A stretch of 64,000 bases of DNA from Pseudomonadota bacterium (GTDB taxonomy: Bacteria > Pseudomonadota > Alphaproteobacteria > Sphingomonadales > Sphingomonadaceae). A program made the translations under genes and the position numbers. The notes beneath the pieces were generated by a model. It saw only the letters and a program-made list of their open reading frames with translations, made no database searches and was not told where the DNA came from. Positions 25,129 to 33,261 of this stretch are shown in pieces (the first letter of the stretch is position 1; the number at the start of each line of letters is the position of its first letter). The stretch lies in assembly GCA_023400405.1 (NCBI GenBank), contig JAEXFD010000055.1:62001-126000 (forward strand), read 5' to 3'.

Positions 25129-25931
25129 CCATCCGTACCATCCTGGTAGACGACGAATCCCTGGCCATTCAGGGGCTCGAGCTCAGGCTCCAGGAGCATG
25201 AGGATGTCGAAATCATCGACAGATGCTCGAACGGGCGCGAAGCGATCCGTTCGATCAAGACCCACAAACCCGATCTCGTCTTCCTCGACATCCAGATGCC
25301 GGGCTTTGACGGCTTTTCCGTCATCCAGGGGCTGATGGAAGTCGAGCCGCCGCTGTTCGTCTTCGTCACTGCGTACAGCGATCACGCGATCCGCGCGTTC
25401 GAGGCGCAGGCGGTCGACTATCTGATGAAGCCGGTCGAGCCCTCGCGGCTTGCCGACACACTCGATCGCGTCCGCCAGCGGCTGACCGAGCGGCGCGGCG
25501 CCGAGGAGATCGAGAAGCTCAAGGAAGTGCTCGCCGAAGTCGCCCCCGACGCGGTGGACGAGATCGCCGCCTCGGCCGATGCCGGGGAAATGGCGTCGAA
25601 CCGCTTCGAGAAGCTGATCAACATCAAGGATCGCGGCCAGATCTTCCGCGTCGACGTCGATACGATCGAACGGATCGACGCCGCCGGCGATTACATGTGC
25701 ATCTATACCGGCGACAACACGCTGATCCTGCGCGAGACGATGAAGGATCTCGAAAAGCGGCTCGATCCGCGCCGCTTCCAGCGCGTCCACCGCTCGACGA
25801 TCGTCAATCTCGACCTCGTCCGCCAGGTCAAGCCGCACACCAACGGCGAATGCTTCCTGGTGCTCGATTCGGGCGCCCAGGTGAAGGTCAGCCGCTCCTA
25901 TCGCGACGTAGTGGCGCGCTTCGTCCACTGA
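25125..25931 (+). CDS. LytTR-family response regulator
   Basis: 268-residue cytoplasmic transcription regulator. The receiver domain has acidic DDE near residue 9-11, phospho-acceptor Asp55 in FLDIQMPG and the Lys in DYLMKPVEPS. After a charged helical linker (about residues 120-160) comes the C-terminal LytTR DNA-binding domain (GQIFRVDVDTIERIDAAGDYMCIYT, FQRVHRSTIVNLDLV, VSRSYRDVV). Translationally coupled to the kinase gene, so the two form one two-component system. Target genes cannot be read from the window; the neighbouring TonB receptor is a candidate. Confidence 0.95.
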   Translation: MTIRTILVDDESLAIQGLELRLQEHEDVEIIDRCSNGREAIRSIKTHKPDLVFLDIQMPGFDGFSVIQGLMEVEPPLFVFVTAYSDHAIRAFEAQAVDYLMKPVEPSRLADTLDRVRQRLTERRGAEEIEKLKEVLAEVAPDAVDEIAASADAGEMASNRFEKLINIKDRGQIFRVDVDTIERIDAAGDYMCIYTGDNTLILRETMKDLEKRLDPRRFQRVHRSTIVNLDLVRQVKPHTNGECFLVLDSGAQVKVSRSYRDVVARFVH

Positions 25932-25935
25932 TCCA

Positions 25936-26121
25936 CGTCCTCTCCCCGGCTTCGGGGAGAGGGCGAGGGACCCGCTTGCCGAAACCCCTCTCCCTTGATG
26001 GGAGAGGGAGGGGCCCGCCGCCGTAGGCGGTGGGAGGGTGAGGGTGACCTCGCCTCATGGGACAGCGTCATGAGGAGAGGTCACCCCACCCAACCCTCCC
26101 CCATCAAGGGGGAGGGCTTTG
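25936..26121. repeat. Type B palindromic intergenic repeat (copy 4), with terminator-like last hairpin
   Basis: A string of hairpins after the LytTR gene: CCTCTCCCC/GGGGAGAGG at 25939-25963, CCCTCTCCC/GGGAGAGGG at 25986-26008, a long imperfect pair GGGAGGGTGAGGGTGACCTC / GAGGTCACCCCACCCAACCC, and CCCTCCCCC/GGGGGAGGG followed by CTTT at 26095-26120. Related to the element at 3572-3690. The last hairpin with its short U-run may end the kinase/regulator transcript and the convergent marR transcript. Confidence 0.78.
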
Positions 26122-26156
26122 GCCCAGATCAACCGGCAGCCCAACTAGGCTCCGGA

Positions 26157-26618
26157 CTAAGACCGACTGCCCTGAGCCTCCATCCGCTCCACGTTGGAAA
26201 GAACGTGGCGGAGCAGGCGGACCAGCGTCGCGGATTCCTCGTCGCTCAGCCCCGCGGTCATTTCCGCATTGGCCCGGGCCAGGATCGCGCGCCCGGCCGG
26301 AAGCCGCGCCGCCGCCGCCTCGGTGAGCGACACCAGGCTGCTGCGCCGGTCGGCAGGATCGGGCTCGCGGCGAATGATGCCGTCGCGCTCCATCCGCGCG
26401 AGCAGCTGCGCCATCGTCGGCTGTTCCACCTTTGCCCATCGGGCAAGCTCGGCCTGCGATCGTTTCGCGCCGTCCTTCAACGCCGTCAGCACGGGCAGCT
26501 GCGCCGTCGCAAAGCCCAATTCGCGGAACCGCGCGTCCCCCACGCGGGTCAGCGCCCGCGAGATCCGGCTGAAATAATGGCCGGGATGCGATTCCGGCTC
26601 CCACGCTGCATCGGCCAT
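26157..26618 (-). CDS. MarR-family transcriptional regulator
   Basis: 153-residue winged-helix regulator, normally a repressor released by small aromatic or phenolic ligands. Family features are FSRISRALTRVGDARFRELGF, TAQLPVLTAL, the recognition helix region (KRSQAELARWAKVEQPTMAQLLARMERDGIIRREPDPADRRSSLVSLT) and a C-terminal dimerisation helix. The start MADAAWEPES is chosen; a longer in-frame start would cross the operator region. Divergent from the Tet(X)-like monooxygenase with two palindromes between, so it most likely represses both itself and the monooxygenase. Confidence 0.94.
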   Translation of the reverse strand: MADAAWEPESHPGHYFSRISRALTRVGDARFRELGFATAQLPVLTALKDGAKRSQAELARWAKVEQPTMAQLLARMERDGIIRREPDPADRRSSLVSLTEAAAARLPAGRAILARANAEMTAGLSDEESATLVRLLRHVLSNVERMEAQGSRS

Positions 26619-26620
26619 TG

Positions 26621-26654
26621 CATAGGCTCCTATGTTTATATATAGGTTCCTATG
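26621..26654. promoter_or_regulatory. Paired operator palindromes between marR and the monooxygenase gene
   Basis: Two copies of ATAGG-N2-CCTAT at 26622-26633 (ATAGGCTCCTAT) and 26642-26653 (ATAGGTTCCTAT). Their centres are 20 bp apart, so they lie on the same face of the helix. They fill the 55-nt gap between the divergent starts and overlap the only AT-rich stretch (TTTATATATA), which probably contains promoter elements. This is the expected layout of MarR operators; binding is an inference. Confidence 0.75.
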
Positions 26655-26673
26655 TAACAGACTGGAAATCCCA

Positions 26674-27786
26674 ATGGCAACCACGCTTCAAATTGCAATC
26701 ATCGGCGGCGGCCCCGGCGGCCTCATGCTGGCGCGGCTCCTTCAGCTCCGCGGCATTGCCGTCACCGTCTTCGAACGCGACACGCATCCGGATGAGCGCC
26801 CGCAAGGCGGATCGCTCGATCTCCATGCCGAGACCGGCCAGCGCGCAATGCAGCTTGCGCGCCTCGAGACCGAGTTCGCCGCGGCGGCCCGGCCCGAGGA
26901 TCAGGGCGATCGCCTCTATGATCGGCACGCAACGCTCCTCTTCGATCGGGACGGCGCGGGCGACGATCGCCCCGAAATCGATCGAAGCGCGCTGCGCCGC
27001 ATCCTGCTCGACGCGCTCGTGCCCGGCACCGTGCGCTGGAACAGCAAGGTCGAGGCGATCGTCGCGGCGCCGGCGGGGGGCTATCGGGTCGACGGAAGCC
27101 CCAAGCCCTATGATCTCGTGGTCGGCGCAGACGGGGCCTGGTCCAAGGTGCGGAGCCTGTTGAGCGATGCCCGGCCCGCCTACGAAGGCGTGACGCTGGT
27201 CGAACTCGGGATCGATGCCTCCCGCCATCCCCGGATCGATGCGCTCGTCGGCAGTGGCAAGATGTTCGCCGCGGGCGACAGCCGGCTCCTGATCGGCCAG
27301 CGCAACGGGCATGATCACCTCCGCGTCTATGCCGGATTGCGGATGCCCGAGGCCGTCGCCGCCCAATGGATGGGCTGGACGGGCGAACAGGTCCGCGCCG
27401 CCCTCCGCACCGCCTTCGATGGCTGGGCCCCGGCGTTGACCGAGATGGTCGATCAGGGCGAATTTCTGGGCGTTCGCCCGCTCCACGCCCTGCCGATCGG
27501 CCTGCGCTGGGAGAGCCGGCCCGGCCTTACGCTGCTGGGCGACGCCGCGCACCTGATGTCGCCGTTCAGCGGCGAAGGCGTCAATCTCGCGCTGGCGGAC
27601 GCCGTCGATCTCGCCGAAGCGATTGCCGACGGGGCGGGCTTGCCCGCCATCTCCCGATACGAAACGGCGATGATGGCGCGGGCGGCGATCGCAGCGGAAG
27701 GCGCGGCCGCCGGGCTCGAAACCGCCTTCTCGAGCGATGCGATCACCGCGCTGCTCGCGCATTACCGCGAGCGCGTTCACCCGTGA
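26674..27786 (+). CDS. Tet(X)-like FAD-dependent monooxygenase
   Basis: 370-residue class A flavoprotein monooxygenase. The N-terminal dinucleotide fold has GGGPGG at residues 11-16 and the acidic VFERD strand end. The substrate/FAD motif GGSLDLHAETGQ follows at residues 45-56, PEIDRSALRRILLDAL at 100-115, the GD motif GDAAHLMSPFSGEGVN around Asp290, and a C-terminal helix (ISRYETAMMARAAIAAEG). This order and spacing resembles Tet(X) tetracycline-inactivating enzymes more than phenol hydroxylases. The natural substrate is unknown, so resistance should not be assumed. Controlled by the divergent marR through the paired palindromes, as inferred from position. Confidence 0.88.
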   Translation: MATTLQIAIIGGGPGGLMLARLLQLRGIAVTVFERDTHPDERPQGGSLDLHAETGQRAMQLARLETEFAAAARPEDQGDRLYDRHATLLFDRDGAGDDRPEIDRSALRRILLDALVPGTVRWNSKVEAIVAAPAGGYRVDGSPKPYDLVVGADGAWSKVRSLLSDARPAYEGVTLVELGIDASRHPRIDALVGSGKMFAAGDSRLLIGQRNGHDHLRVYAGLRMPEAVAAQWMGWTGEQVRAALRTAFDGWAPALTEMVDQGEFLGVRPLHALPIGLRWESRPGLTLLGDAAHLMSPFSGEGVNLALADAVDLAEAIADGAGLPAISRYETAMMARAAIAAEGAAAGLETAFSSDAITALLAHYRERVHP

Positions 27787-27800
27787 CGATCGGTGCCGCG

Positions 27801-28883
27801 TTATGCCGCTGCCACTGCCGTCCCGAACCGATAGCGCGTGCCCACGACCGATCGGATCACCTTGTCCGGCATCGCCGCCTGAGCCGCGGCGATGAAGGTC
27901 TCGCCGGTGCAATGCCCCGGGACGACATAGTCCGGATCGAGCGCCTGCATCAGCGCCACCGTTTCCAGCGCCTGCTCGCGCGTCTGCGGCGGAATCAGGT
28001 GGAAGCCGCCGACGATCGCATGCACCTTGTCGACGCCCGAAACCGCCTGCGCCCGCCGCACCGTGTTGATGATGCCGCGATGGCTGCACGATCCGATCAC
28101 CACCAGCCCGCGATCCCGCACATGGAACGCGGTGCCGAGCTCGTGAACCGCATCGTCGACGACGAAGGCCAGGTCGCGCTTGGCCGGATCGAGCAGCCGC
28201 CGCTCGCAGCCCTGCCCCGGCAGCATGCCCGTCGGCACCCGCGGCCGTTCGGGCGAGACCAGCGGGATGCGCCCCGTCGTGAAGCCCTGCCCCGCGACGA
28301 TCGCGGGCTCTGCCGAGCTGCGCACGTCGATCCCCGCTGCCTTCAACGCGGGTCGGTCGATCGCGCCGAAGGACGAGCCGTCGGGATCGGTGCCGCGCAC
28401 CCGCGCGCAAAACGCCTCTTCCGGCCCGACGAACAGCGGCGTGCCCCGGCGCAGCTTGCCGGTTGCGAGCAGCCCGTCCAGGCCGCCGAAATGATCGTAA
28501 TGCCCATGGCTCAGCACCGCGGCATCGATCGTCTCGGGCGCGATGCTAAGCTGCGCCATGTTGTTGAGCAGTGCCTCGGGCGTATAGCCGAAATCGATTA
28601 GGATGCGCCGATCGGCGCCCCCGAGGCTCGATTTCGCAAGCAGCGAATAGCCCCATTGGCCCGCGAATGCCTGGTGATAGTCGCGGGTGATCGGCGGCGG
28701 CAGCGACTGGAAGTCCGGCCGCGATATCCGCGCGCCGAACACGCCGGTCGTGCTGTCGACCAGCACGCTCAATTCCAGCCCGTCGATGCGCGGCACCCGG
28801 AGCCCCTCCGCCGTCGCACCCGTGGCGCGCGTCGCCAGCAATGCGCCGCCATAAGCCAGCATGGTCCGGCGATCGATCCGCAT
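27801..28883 (-). CDS. Exported MBL-fold metallo-hydrolase (Tat-type signal)
   Basis: 360-residue metallo-beta-lactamase-fold enzyme. The N-terminus MRIDRRTMLAYGGALLATRATGATA has the twin-arginine pattern, so export in folded form to the periplasm is likely. The metal site motif is SHGHYDHFGGLDG (His126, His128, Asp130, His131), with a second His in GSCSHRGIIN and another in GGFHLIPP and VPGHCTGE. It resembles 7,8-dihydropterin-6-methyl-4-(beta-D-ribofuranosyl)aminobenzene-phosphate synthase-like and lactonase-like members rather than true lactamases. Start at 28883 because GGAGGG is 6 nt upstream; the ATG at 28889 abuts it. Convergent with the monooxygenase gene. Confidence 0.88.
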   Translation of the reverse strand: MRIDRRTMLAYGGALLATRATGATAEGLRVPRIDGLELSVLVDSTTGVFGARISRPDFQSLPPPITRDYHQAFAGQWGYSLLAKSSLGGADRRILIDFGYTPEALLNNMAQLSIAPETIDAAVLSHGHYDHFGGLDGLLATGKLRRGTPLFVGPEEAFCARVRGTDPDGSSFGAIDRPALKAAGIDVRSSAEPAIVAGQGFTTGRIPLVSPERPRVPTGMLPGQGCERRLLDPAKRDLAFVVDDAVHELGTAFHVRDRGLVVIGSCSHRGIINTVRRAQAVSGVDKVHAIVGGFHLIPPQTREQALETVALMQALDPDYVVPGHCTGETFIAAAQAAMPDKVIRSVVGTRYRFGTAVAAA

Positions 28884-29028
28884 CGGCATCCCTCCGTGGC
28901 GCCAGCATCGCATACCCGCCCGCTTCCGCCAATTGTCGAAACGCTGCCCGAAATCCGTGCGACGACGCTTGCCGCAGCGTCGTTTCACGACTAGAACATT
29001 AGCGGAACATCTGAGGGGAGTTCGCGTC

Positions 29029-29793
29029 ATGTCTGCCGCTTTCGATCGCTTCGCCGCGCTGCACGTGCCCGGCGATCCGCTGATCCTGTTCAACGTCTGG
29101 GATGCCGGCTCGGCGCGCGTCGCGGAGCGCGCAGGGGCCCGGGCGATCGCCACCGGCAGCGCCTCGGTCGCCACCGCGCATGGCCATGACGATGCCGAAA
29201 GCCTGCCCCTGCCGCTCGCCCTCGCCAACGCCGCGCGCATCGTTGGCGCGGTGTCGCTGCCCGTGACGATCGATTTCGAGGGCGGCTATGCGGTCGATCC
29301 GGCCGATGTCGCCGCCAATGTCGAGCGGCTCGCCGCCACCGGCGCGGTCGGCTGCAATTTCGAGGACCAGGTCGTCGCCAGCCACGGCACCGCCGGCCGC
29401 GTGATGCACGAGGTTGAGGATCAGTGCGCGCGGATCGCCGCGATCCGCTGGACGGTCGGTCCGGCCTTCTTCCTCAACGCCCGGACGGACCTCTTCCTGA
29501 TCGCACCGGCCGAAGCCCACGACGCGGCGATGGCCGATGCGGCGATCGCCCGCGGCAAGGCCTATGCCGATGCCGGCGCCAGCGGCTTCTTCGTCCCCGG
29601 CCTCGCCGATCTCGGGCTGCTCGAACGCATCGCCCGCGCCGTGCCGCTGCCGGTCAACTTCATGGCCTTTCCCGGCGCCCCCGATGCCAGGGCGATCGCC
29701 GAAACCGGCGTCGCCCGGATCAGCCACGGCCCCTTTCCGCACCTGGCGGCGCTCAAGGCGTTCGAGGAGGCCGCGCGGCAAGCCTTGGCCTGA
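29029..29793 (+). CDS. Isocitrate lyase/PEP mutase family protein
   Basis: 254-residue cytoplasmic TIM-barrel enzyme of the PEP mutase/isocitrate lyase superfamily. Features are LILFNVWDAGSARVAERAGARAIATGSASVA at the N-terminus, the metal-binding segment VTIDFEGGY, GCNFEDQV and the late strand LPVNFMAFP. The isocitrate lyase signature KKCGH is absent, so it belongs to the phosphonomutase-like or carboxyphosphonoenolpyruvate-mutase-like group whose substrates are mostly unknown; a C-C or P-C bond lyase is likely. GAGGGGAG precedes the ATG. Divergent from the metallo-hydrolase gene. Confidence 0.9.
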   Translation: MSAAFDRFAALHVPGDPLILFNVWDAGSARVAERAGARAIATGSASVATAHGHDDAESLPLPLALANAARIVGAVSLPVTIDFEGGYAVDPADVAANVERLAATGAVGCNFEDQVVASHGTAGRVMHEVEDQCARIAAIRWTVGPAFFLNARTDLFLIAPAEAHDAAMADAAIARGKAYADAGASGFFVPGLADLGLLERIARAVPLPVNFMAFPGAPDARAIAETGVARISHGPFPHLAALKAFEEAARQALA

Positions 29794-29862
29794 TCCGGCA
29801 CGCGGCGCGCGCTCGGATCGAAGGCCGTGGCGTTCGCGGGAAGCCGGGCGGATGGGCTCGGC

Positions 29863-30183
29863 TTACCGGCGCCGCTGACACATCGGATGGCCCGGCTGGA
29901 CGTGATTCGTCTTCGCCAGAGCCTTCACTTCGTTGAACCCTTGCATGTACGTCGCTTCGAACACGGCCGGGGCGACGCCATCGGCAAGGTAGATCCGGCG
30001 CGCCTCCGCCTTGTGCGCCTTGATTTGGGCCTCGTTCCACTTCCCGCAAACCAGCGCCATCGCATCGGCCTGGCCGGTGGCGTTGATCATCTCGCGATTG
30101 GCGTCGGTCAGCCCTTGCGCATGCACCTGCGACCCCAGCGCCATCGCGAGCAGGACCGTGACGATCGAGACAGAACGGCGCAT
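29863..30183 (-). CDS. Small exported hypothetical protein
   Basis: 106-residue protein with a signal peptide (MRRSVSIVTVLLAMALGSQVHAQG). The mature region is helical and charged, with two cysteines (ALVCGKWN and PMCQRRR). A good CTGGAGG lies 7 nt before the ATG. Convergent with the PEP-mutase-like gene. No family recognised; the periplasm is the likely location. Confidence 0.78.
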   Translation of the reverse strand: MRRSVSIVTVLLAMALGSQVHAQGLTDANREMINATGQADAMALVCGKWNEAQIKAHKAEARRIYLADGVAPAVFEATYMQGFNEVKALAKTNHVQPGHPMCQRRR

Positions 30184-30369
30184 CGAATAACCTCCAGGGC
30201 AGCATGAAACAGGAGACGCTCGTAGCGCATCGAGCGCGGTCGGGCGAACGTCCAGCGGTCGCAGGCCTATGCCCAAAGGGCAGGGCCAGCCACGGTGCGG
30301 GTGCCCGCGCCAGGCAACGGGGCACACGGGACGGCAACCCCCAGCCGTCAGCGGCCCCGCGTCCCGCGA

Positions 30370-30645
30370 TCAGTCCTCGGTGCCTTCCACCTCGCCGTCG
30401 CCCTCGGCCGGCCGCTCGAACCACGCCTCGACCGGGCCGCTGAGCTTGATCGTCAGCGGCTGGCCCTTGCGGTCCACCTTGTTGCCCAGCGCCACCCGCA
30501 CCCAGCCTTCGGAGATGCTATATTCCTCGACGTCGCGCCGCTCGACGCCCTTGAAGCGGATGCCGATGCCGCGCTCGAGCAGCGACTGGTCGAAATGGGG
30601 GCTGTTGCGGTTGACCGACAGCCGGTCGGGAGGAGTATCGCTCAT
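30370..30645 (-). CDS. DUF3297 family protein
   Basis: 91-residue cytoplasmic protein recognised by DRLSVNRNSPHFDQSLLERGIGIRFKGVER, VEEYSISEGWVRVALGNKVDRKGQPLTIKLSG and VEAWFE. The C-terminus ends in an acidic tail (EGDGEVEGTED). The family is widespread in proteobacteria with no assigned activity. It lies 15 nt after the reductase-fusion coding region begins to run in the same direction, i.e. it starts just upstream of that gene's end on the same strand as the next gene down, so co-transcription from the fusion gene's promoter is likely. Confidence 0.92.
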   Translation of the reverse strand: MSDTPPDRLSVNRNSPHFDQSLLERGIGIRFKGVERRDVEEYSISEGWVRVALGNKVDRKGQPLTIKLSGPVEAWFERPAEGDGEVEGTED

Positions 30646-30660
30646 GCGCCGCCTTTGCCG

Positions 30661-32310
30661 CTATTGGCCCTGGCTTTCAAGGTAGCGATGGATCGAGGAG
30701 ACCACCACCGACCCTTCGCCCACGCCGGAAGCGACGCGCTTGACCGATCCCGAGCGCACGTCGCCGACCGCGAAGATGCCGGGTCGCGAGGTGCAGAACA
30801 TCGTGCCGCCCGCCCCGGTATGGATGAAGCCGGCGGCGTCGAGCTCGATGCAGCCGTCGAGCCATTCGGTCGCCGGCACCGCGCCGATCATCACGAAAAG
30901 CGCGCCCACCGCGCGGCGCGTCGCTTCGCCGGTCTGGCGGTGGGTCCAGGTCAGGCCGCTCAGATGCCCCTCGCCTTCGAGCTCGGTCACTTCGCTGTAC
31001 GGATGGAGCGTGATCCGGTCCGAAGCCTCGATCCGGTCGATCAGGTAGCGCGACATCGTCGCGGCGAGCCCCTTGCCGCGCACCAGCACATGGACATGGC
31101 CCGCGGTCTGCGAGAGATAGACCGCCGCCTGCCCCGCCGAATTGCCGCCGCCGACGACCACGGCTTCCTGCCCGGCGCACAGGCCGGCTTCCATCGCGGT
31201 GGCGGCATAATAGATGCCGTTGCCCTCCAGCTCGGCATAGCGCGGCAGGTCGAGCTTGCGATAGCGCGCGCCCGTCGCCACCACCACGGTCTGCGCCTGG
31301 ATCGCCGCGCCGTCGTCGAGTTCGATGCGATAGGGGCTGGTCTCGCAGTCGAGCTGCGCGGCCGAACGCGACACCACCAGCCGCGCGCCGAACTTCTGGG
31401 CCTGGACCTGCGCGCGCCCGGCCAGCGCCTGGCCCGATATGCCGGTGGGGAAGCCGAGATAATTCTCGATTTTCGAGCTGGTCCCCGCCTGGCCGCCCGG
31501 CGCCACTGCCTCGATCACCACGGTGTCGAGCCCTTCCGAGGCGGCATAGACCGCGGCGGCCAACCCCGCCGGCCCCGCGCCAACGACCGCGACGTCATGG
31601 ACATGGTCGGGGTCGAGCGCGACGGTGAGCCCCAGCGCATCGGCGAGTTGCGCGTTGCTCGGCCGGCGCAGCGCCTGCCCGCGCACCACCACCACCGGCA
31701 GGTCGGCCTCGGTCAGCTGGAAGCATTCGAGGAAGCCCCCCGCCTCGCTGTCCGCCTCGGTATCGATCCGTCGGTGCGGCAGCGCGTTGCGGCTGAGGAA
31801 GGTCTCGATCCGGGCCGTGTCGGCGGCATGGCCCGGGCCGATCAGCGCCACCCCGGCCTCGCCGTGGCGAAGCATGCCGACCCGGCGCAGGATGAAGGCG
31901 CGCATCACTACTTCGCCGATGTCGGGCTCCGCGACGATCAGCCGGCGGAAATCGGCGCGGCCCACCCGCGCAAGGCGCGTCGGCTCGGCGGCGCGCGCCG
32001 AAACCAGGATCTCGCGATCGTTGAAGAGATCGAGTTCGCCGGTGAACTGGCCCGGCCCATGGACATGGACCACGTGCTCGTCGCCCTTGGCATCGACGTC
32101 GATGATCTCGACCGCACCGTCGAGCACCAGGAAGAAATCGACGCTGCGCTCACCGCGATCGAACAGATGGGCGCCGGCGGCGAGCTCCTCGATCGTGCCG
32201 AAGGCGGTCACCCGCGCCGCCATCTCCCGGGCGAGAACGGGAAAGGTCTGCGCGCCGCGCTCGTACGGGTCGGAAGGGTCCGCCATGCCGGCGGGCGAAT
32301 CGGTTGCCAT
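30661..32310 (-). CDS. Cyclic-nucleotide-binding / thioredoxin-fold / thioredoxin-reductase-like fusion protein
   Basis: 549-residue cytoplasmic fusion. Residues 25-140 form a cyclic-nucleotide-binding domain (GAHLFDRGERSVDFFLVLDG, GELDLFNDR). Residues 152-232 form a thioredoxin/glutaredoxin-like segment without a Cys pair (VALIGPGHAADTARIETFL). Residues 238-549 are a thioredoxin-reductase-like flavoprotein with the FAD motif VGAGPAGLAAA, the NADPH motif VGGGNSAGQAA and the late FAD motif IFAVGDVRSGSVKR. The redox CATC motif expected after GxxY is replaced by AATAMEA (residues 369-375), so dithiol-disulfide transfer to thioredoxin by the usual route is unlikely. The start could also be the internal ATG at 32286. 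Downstream DUF3297 is close (15 nt). Confidence 0.9.
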   Translation of the reverse strand: MATDSPAGMADPSDPYERGAQTFPVLAREMAARVTAFGTIEELAAGAHLFDRGERSVDFFLVLDGAVEIIDVDAKGDEHVVHVHGPGQFTGELDLFNDREILVSARAAEPTRLARVGRADFRRLIVAEPDIGEVVMRAFILRRVGMLRHGEAGVALIGPGHAADTARIETFLSRNALPHRRIDTEADSEAGGFLECFQLTEADLPVVVVRGQALRRPSNAQLADALGLTVALDPDHVHDVAVVGAGPAGLAAAVYAASEGLDTVVIEAVAPGGQAGTSSKIENYLGFPTGISGQALAGRAQVQAQKFGARLVVSRSAAQLDCETSPYRIELDDGAAIQAQTVVVATGARYRKLDLPRYAELEGNGIYYAATAMEAGLCAGQEAVVVGGGNSAGQAAVYLSQTAGHVHVLVRGKGLAATMSRYLIDRIEASDRITLHPYSEVTELEGEGHLSGLTWTHRQTGEATRRAVGALFVMIGAVPATEWLDGCIELDAAGFIHTGAGGTMFCTSRPGIFAVGDVRSGSVKRVASGVGEGSVVVSSIHRYLESQGQ

Positions 32311-32358
32311 GCCGGCTAGACTAGCCGGGGGGCGGCGCGGCGCCACCCCCCGAACGGG

Positions 32359-32721
32359 TTAGCGGCAGTAACGCACCAGCACCGGGCGATCGAGATAGGG
32401 GTCGTAGACCCGGCGAACGTCGCAATAGCGGTCGCGATAGCGCGGATAATAGTCGCGATAATAATAGCCGTCGGTCGGGTAATAGCCGTGGCGATAATAA
32501 TAGCGGCGATCGTAATCGTAGCGGCGGTCATAGCCGCCACGGTCGCTCGCCAGCGCCGCGCCGATGGCGAGACCCGCAACGCCCGCGACGATCGCAGTGC
32601 CGGTATCGTCATGGTGGCGATAATAGCGATAGCGCTGGGCCTCGGCGACCGGAGCGAGCGCCGTCAGCGCAGTCGCGCCGAGCACGGTGCCGAGCACGGC
32701 CTTCTTCATGAAATTGGTCAT
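32359..32721 (-). CDS. Exported Tyr/Arg-rich protein
   Basis: 120-residue protein with a signal peptide (MKKAVLGTVLGATALTALAPVAEA), a short Gly/Ala hydrophobic segment (TAIVAGVAGLAIGAALAS), and a C-terminal half extremely rich in Tyr, Arg and Asp (RRYDYDRRYYYRHGYYP). It ends with two cysteines (RYCDV, RYCR). Structurally akin to the glycine-zipper protein at 11585. GAGAGGAG lies upstream; a GTG at 32724 is an alternative start. Envelope location is likely, and function unknown. Confidence 0.82.
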   Translation of the reverse strand: MTNFMKKAVLGTVLGATALTALAPVAEAQRYRYYRHHDDTGTAIVAGVAGLAIGAALASDRGGYDRRYDYDRRYYYRHGYYPTDGYYYRDYYPRYRDRYCDVRRVYDPYLDRPVLVRYCR

Positions 32722-32859
32722 CACACTTCACTCCTCTCTACCGGCGCCCGGCTGTGCGAGGGACGAGTCGCGGCGCTTGTGTGAGGGATTAACGCAGCGC
32801 GGCTGAATGGGTTCGGAATCGGCTGTTAAGCGGGCATTTAGGCGGTTAAGACGCCGGCC

Positions 32860-33261
32860 ATGCGACACTGGCTGCTCCGCTCCGAACCCGATGCCTATAG
32901 CTGGGACGACCTGGTCCGCGACGGCGGCACCGAATGGAACGGCGTGCGCAACTACACGGCGCGAAATTTCCTCAAGGACATGCAGCCCGGCGACCAGGCG
33001 CTGTTCTACCATTCGAACACCGAAAAGGCCGCGGTCGGCATCATGGAGATCACCCGCGCCTGGCAGCCCGACGGCGATGACGGCAAATGGGCCAGCGTCG
33101 CGGTCAAGCCGGTGCGCAAGCTCGCCAGGCCGGTGCCGCTCGAGACGATCAAGGCCGAACCCCGGCTCAAGGCGCTCGAAATGCTCCGCCAGTCGCGGCT
33201 CAGCGTCACTCCGGTCCGCGACGACGAATGGGCCGTGCTGCTCGAGCTCGGCCAGGGCTGA
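32860..33261 (+). CDS. EVE-domain protein
   Basis: 133-residue PUA-like protein of the EVE family. The opening MRHWLLRSEPDAYSWDDLVRDGGTEWNGVRNYTARNFL contains the signature, followed by GDQALFYHSNTEKAAVGIMEI and a conserved C-terminus. The fold binds modified bases in nucleic acids and is related to YTH and ASCH domains, and free-standing EVE proteins of bacteria are mostly uncharacterised. Its 3' end overlaps the 3' end of the convergent gene at 33206-34213 by 56 nt. Confidence 0.94.
   Translation: MRHWLLRSEPDAYSWDDLVRDGGTEWNGVRNYTARNFLKDMQPGDQALFYHSNTEKAAVGIMEITRAWQPDGDDGKWASVAVKPVRKLARPVPLETIKAEPRLKALEMLRQSRLSVTPVRDDEWAVLLELGQG

Noticed and set aside
32822..32850. TTAA-N7-TTTA and TTTA-N5-TTAA near the EVE gene, considered as CtrA sites
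   Set aside because: Only approximate matches to TTAA-N7-TTAA; not enough to claim cell-cycle control.
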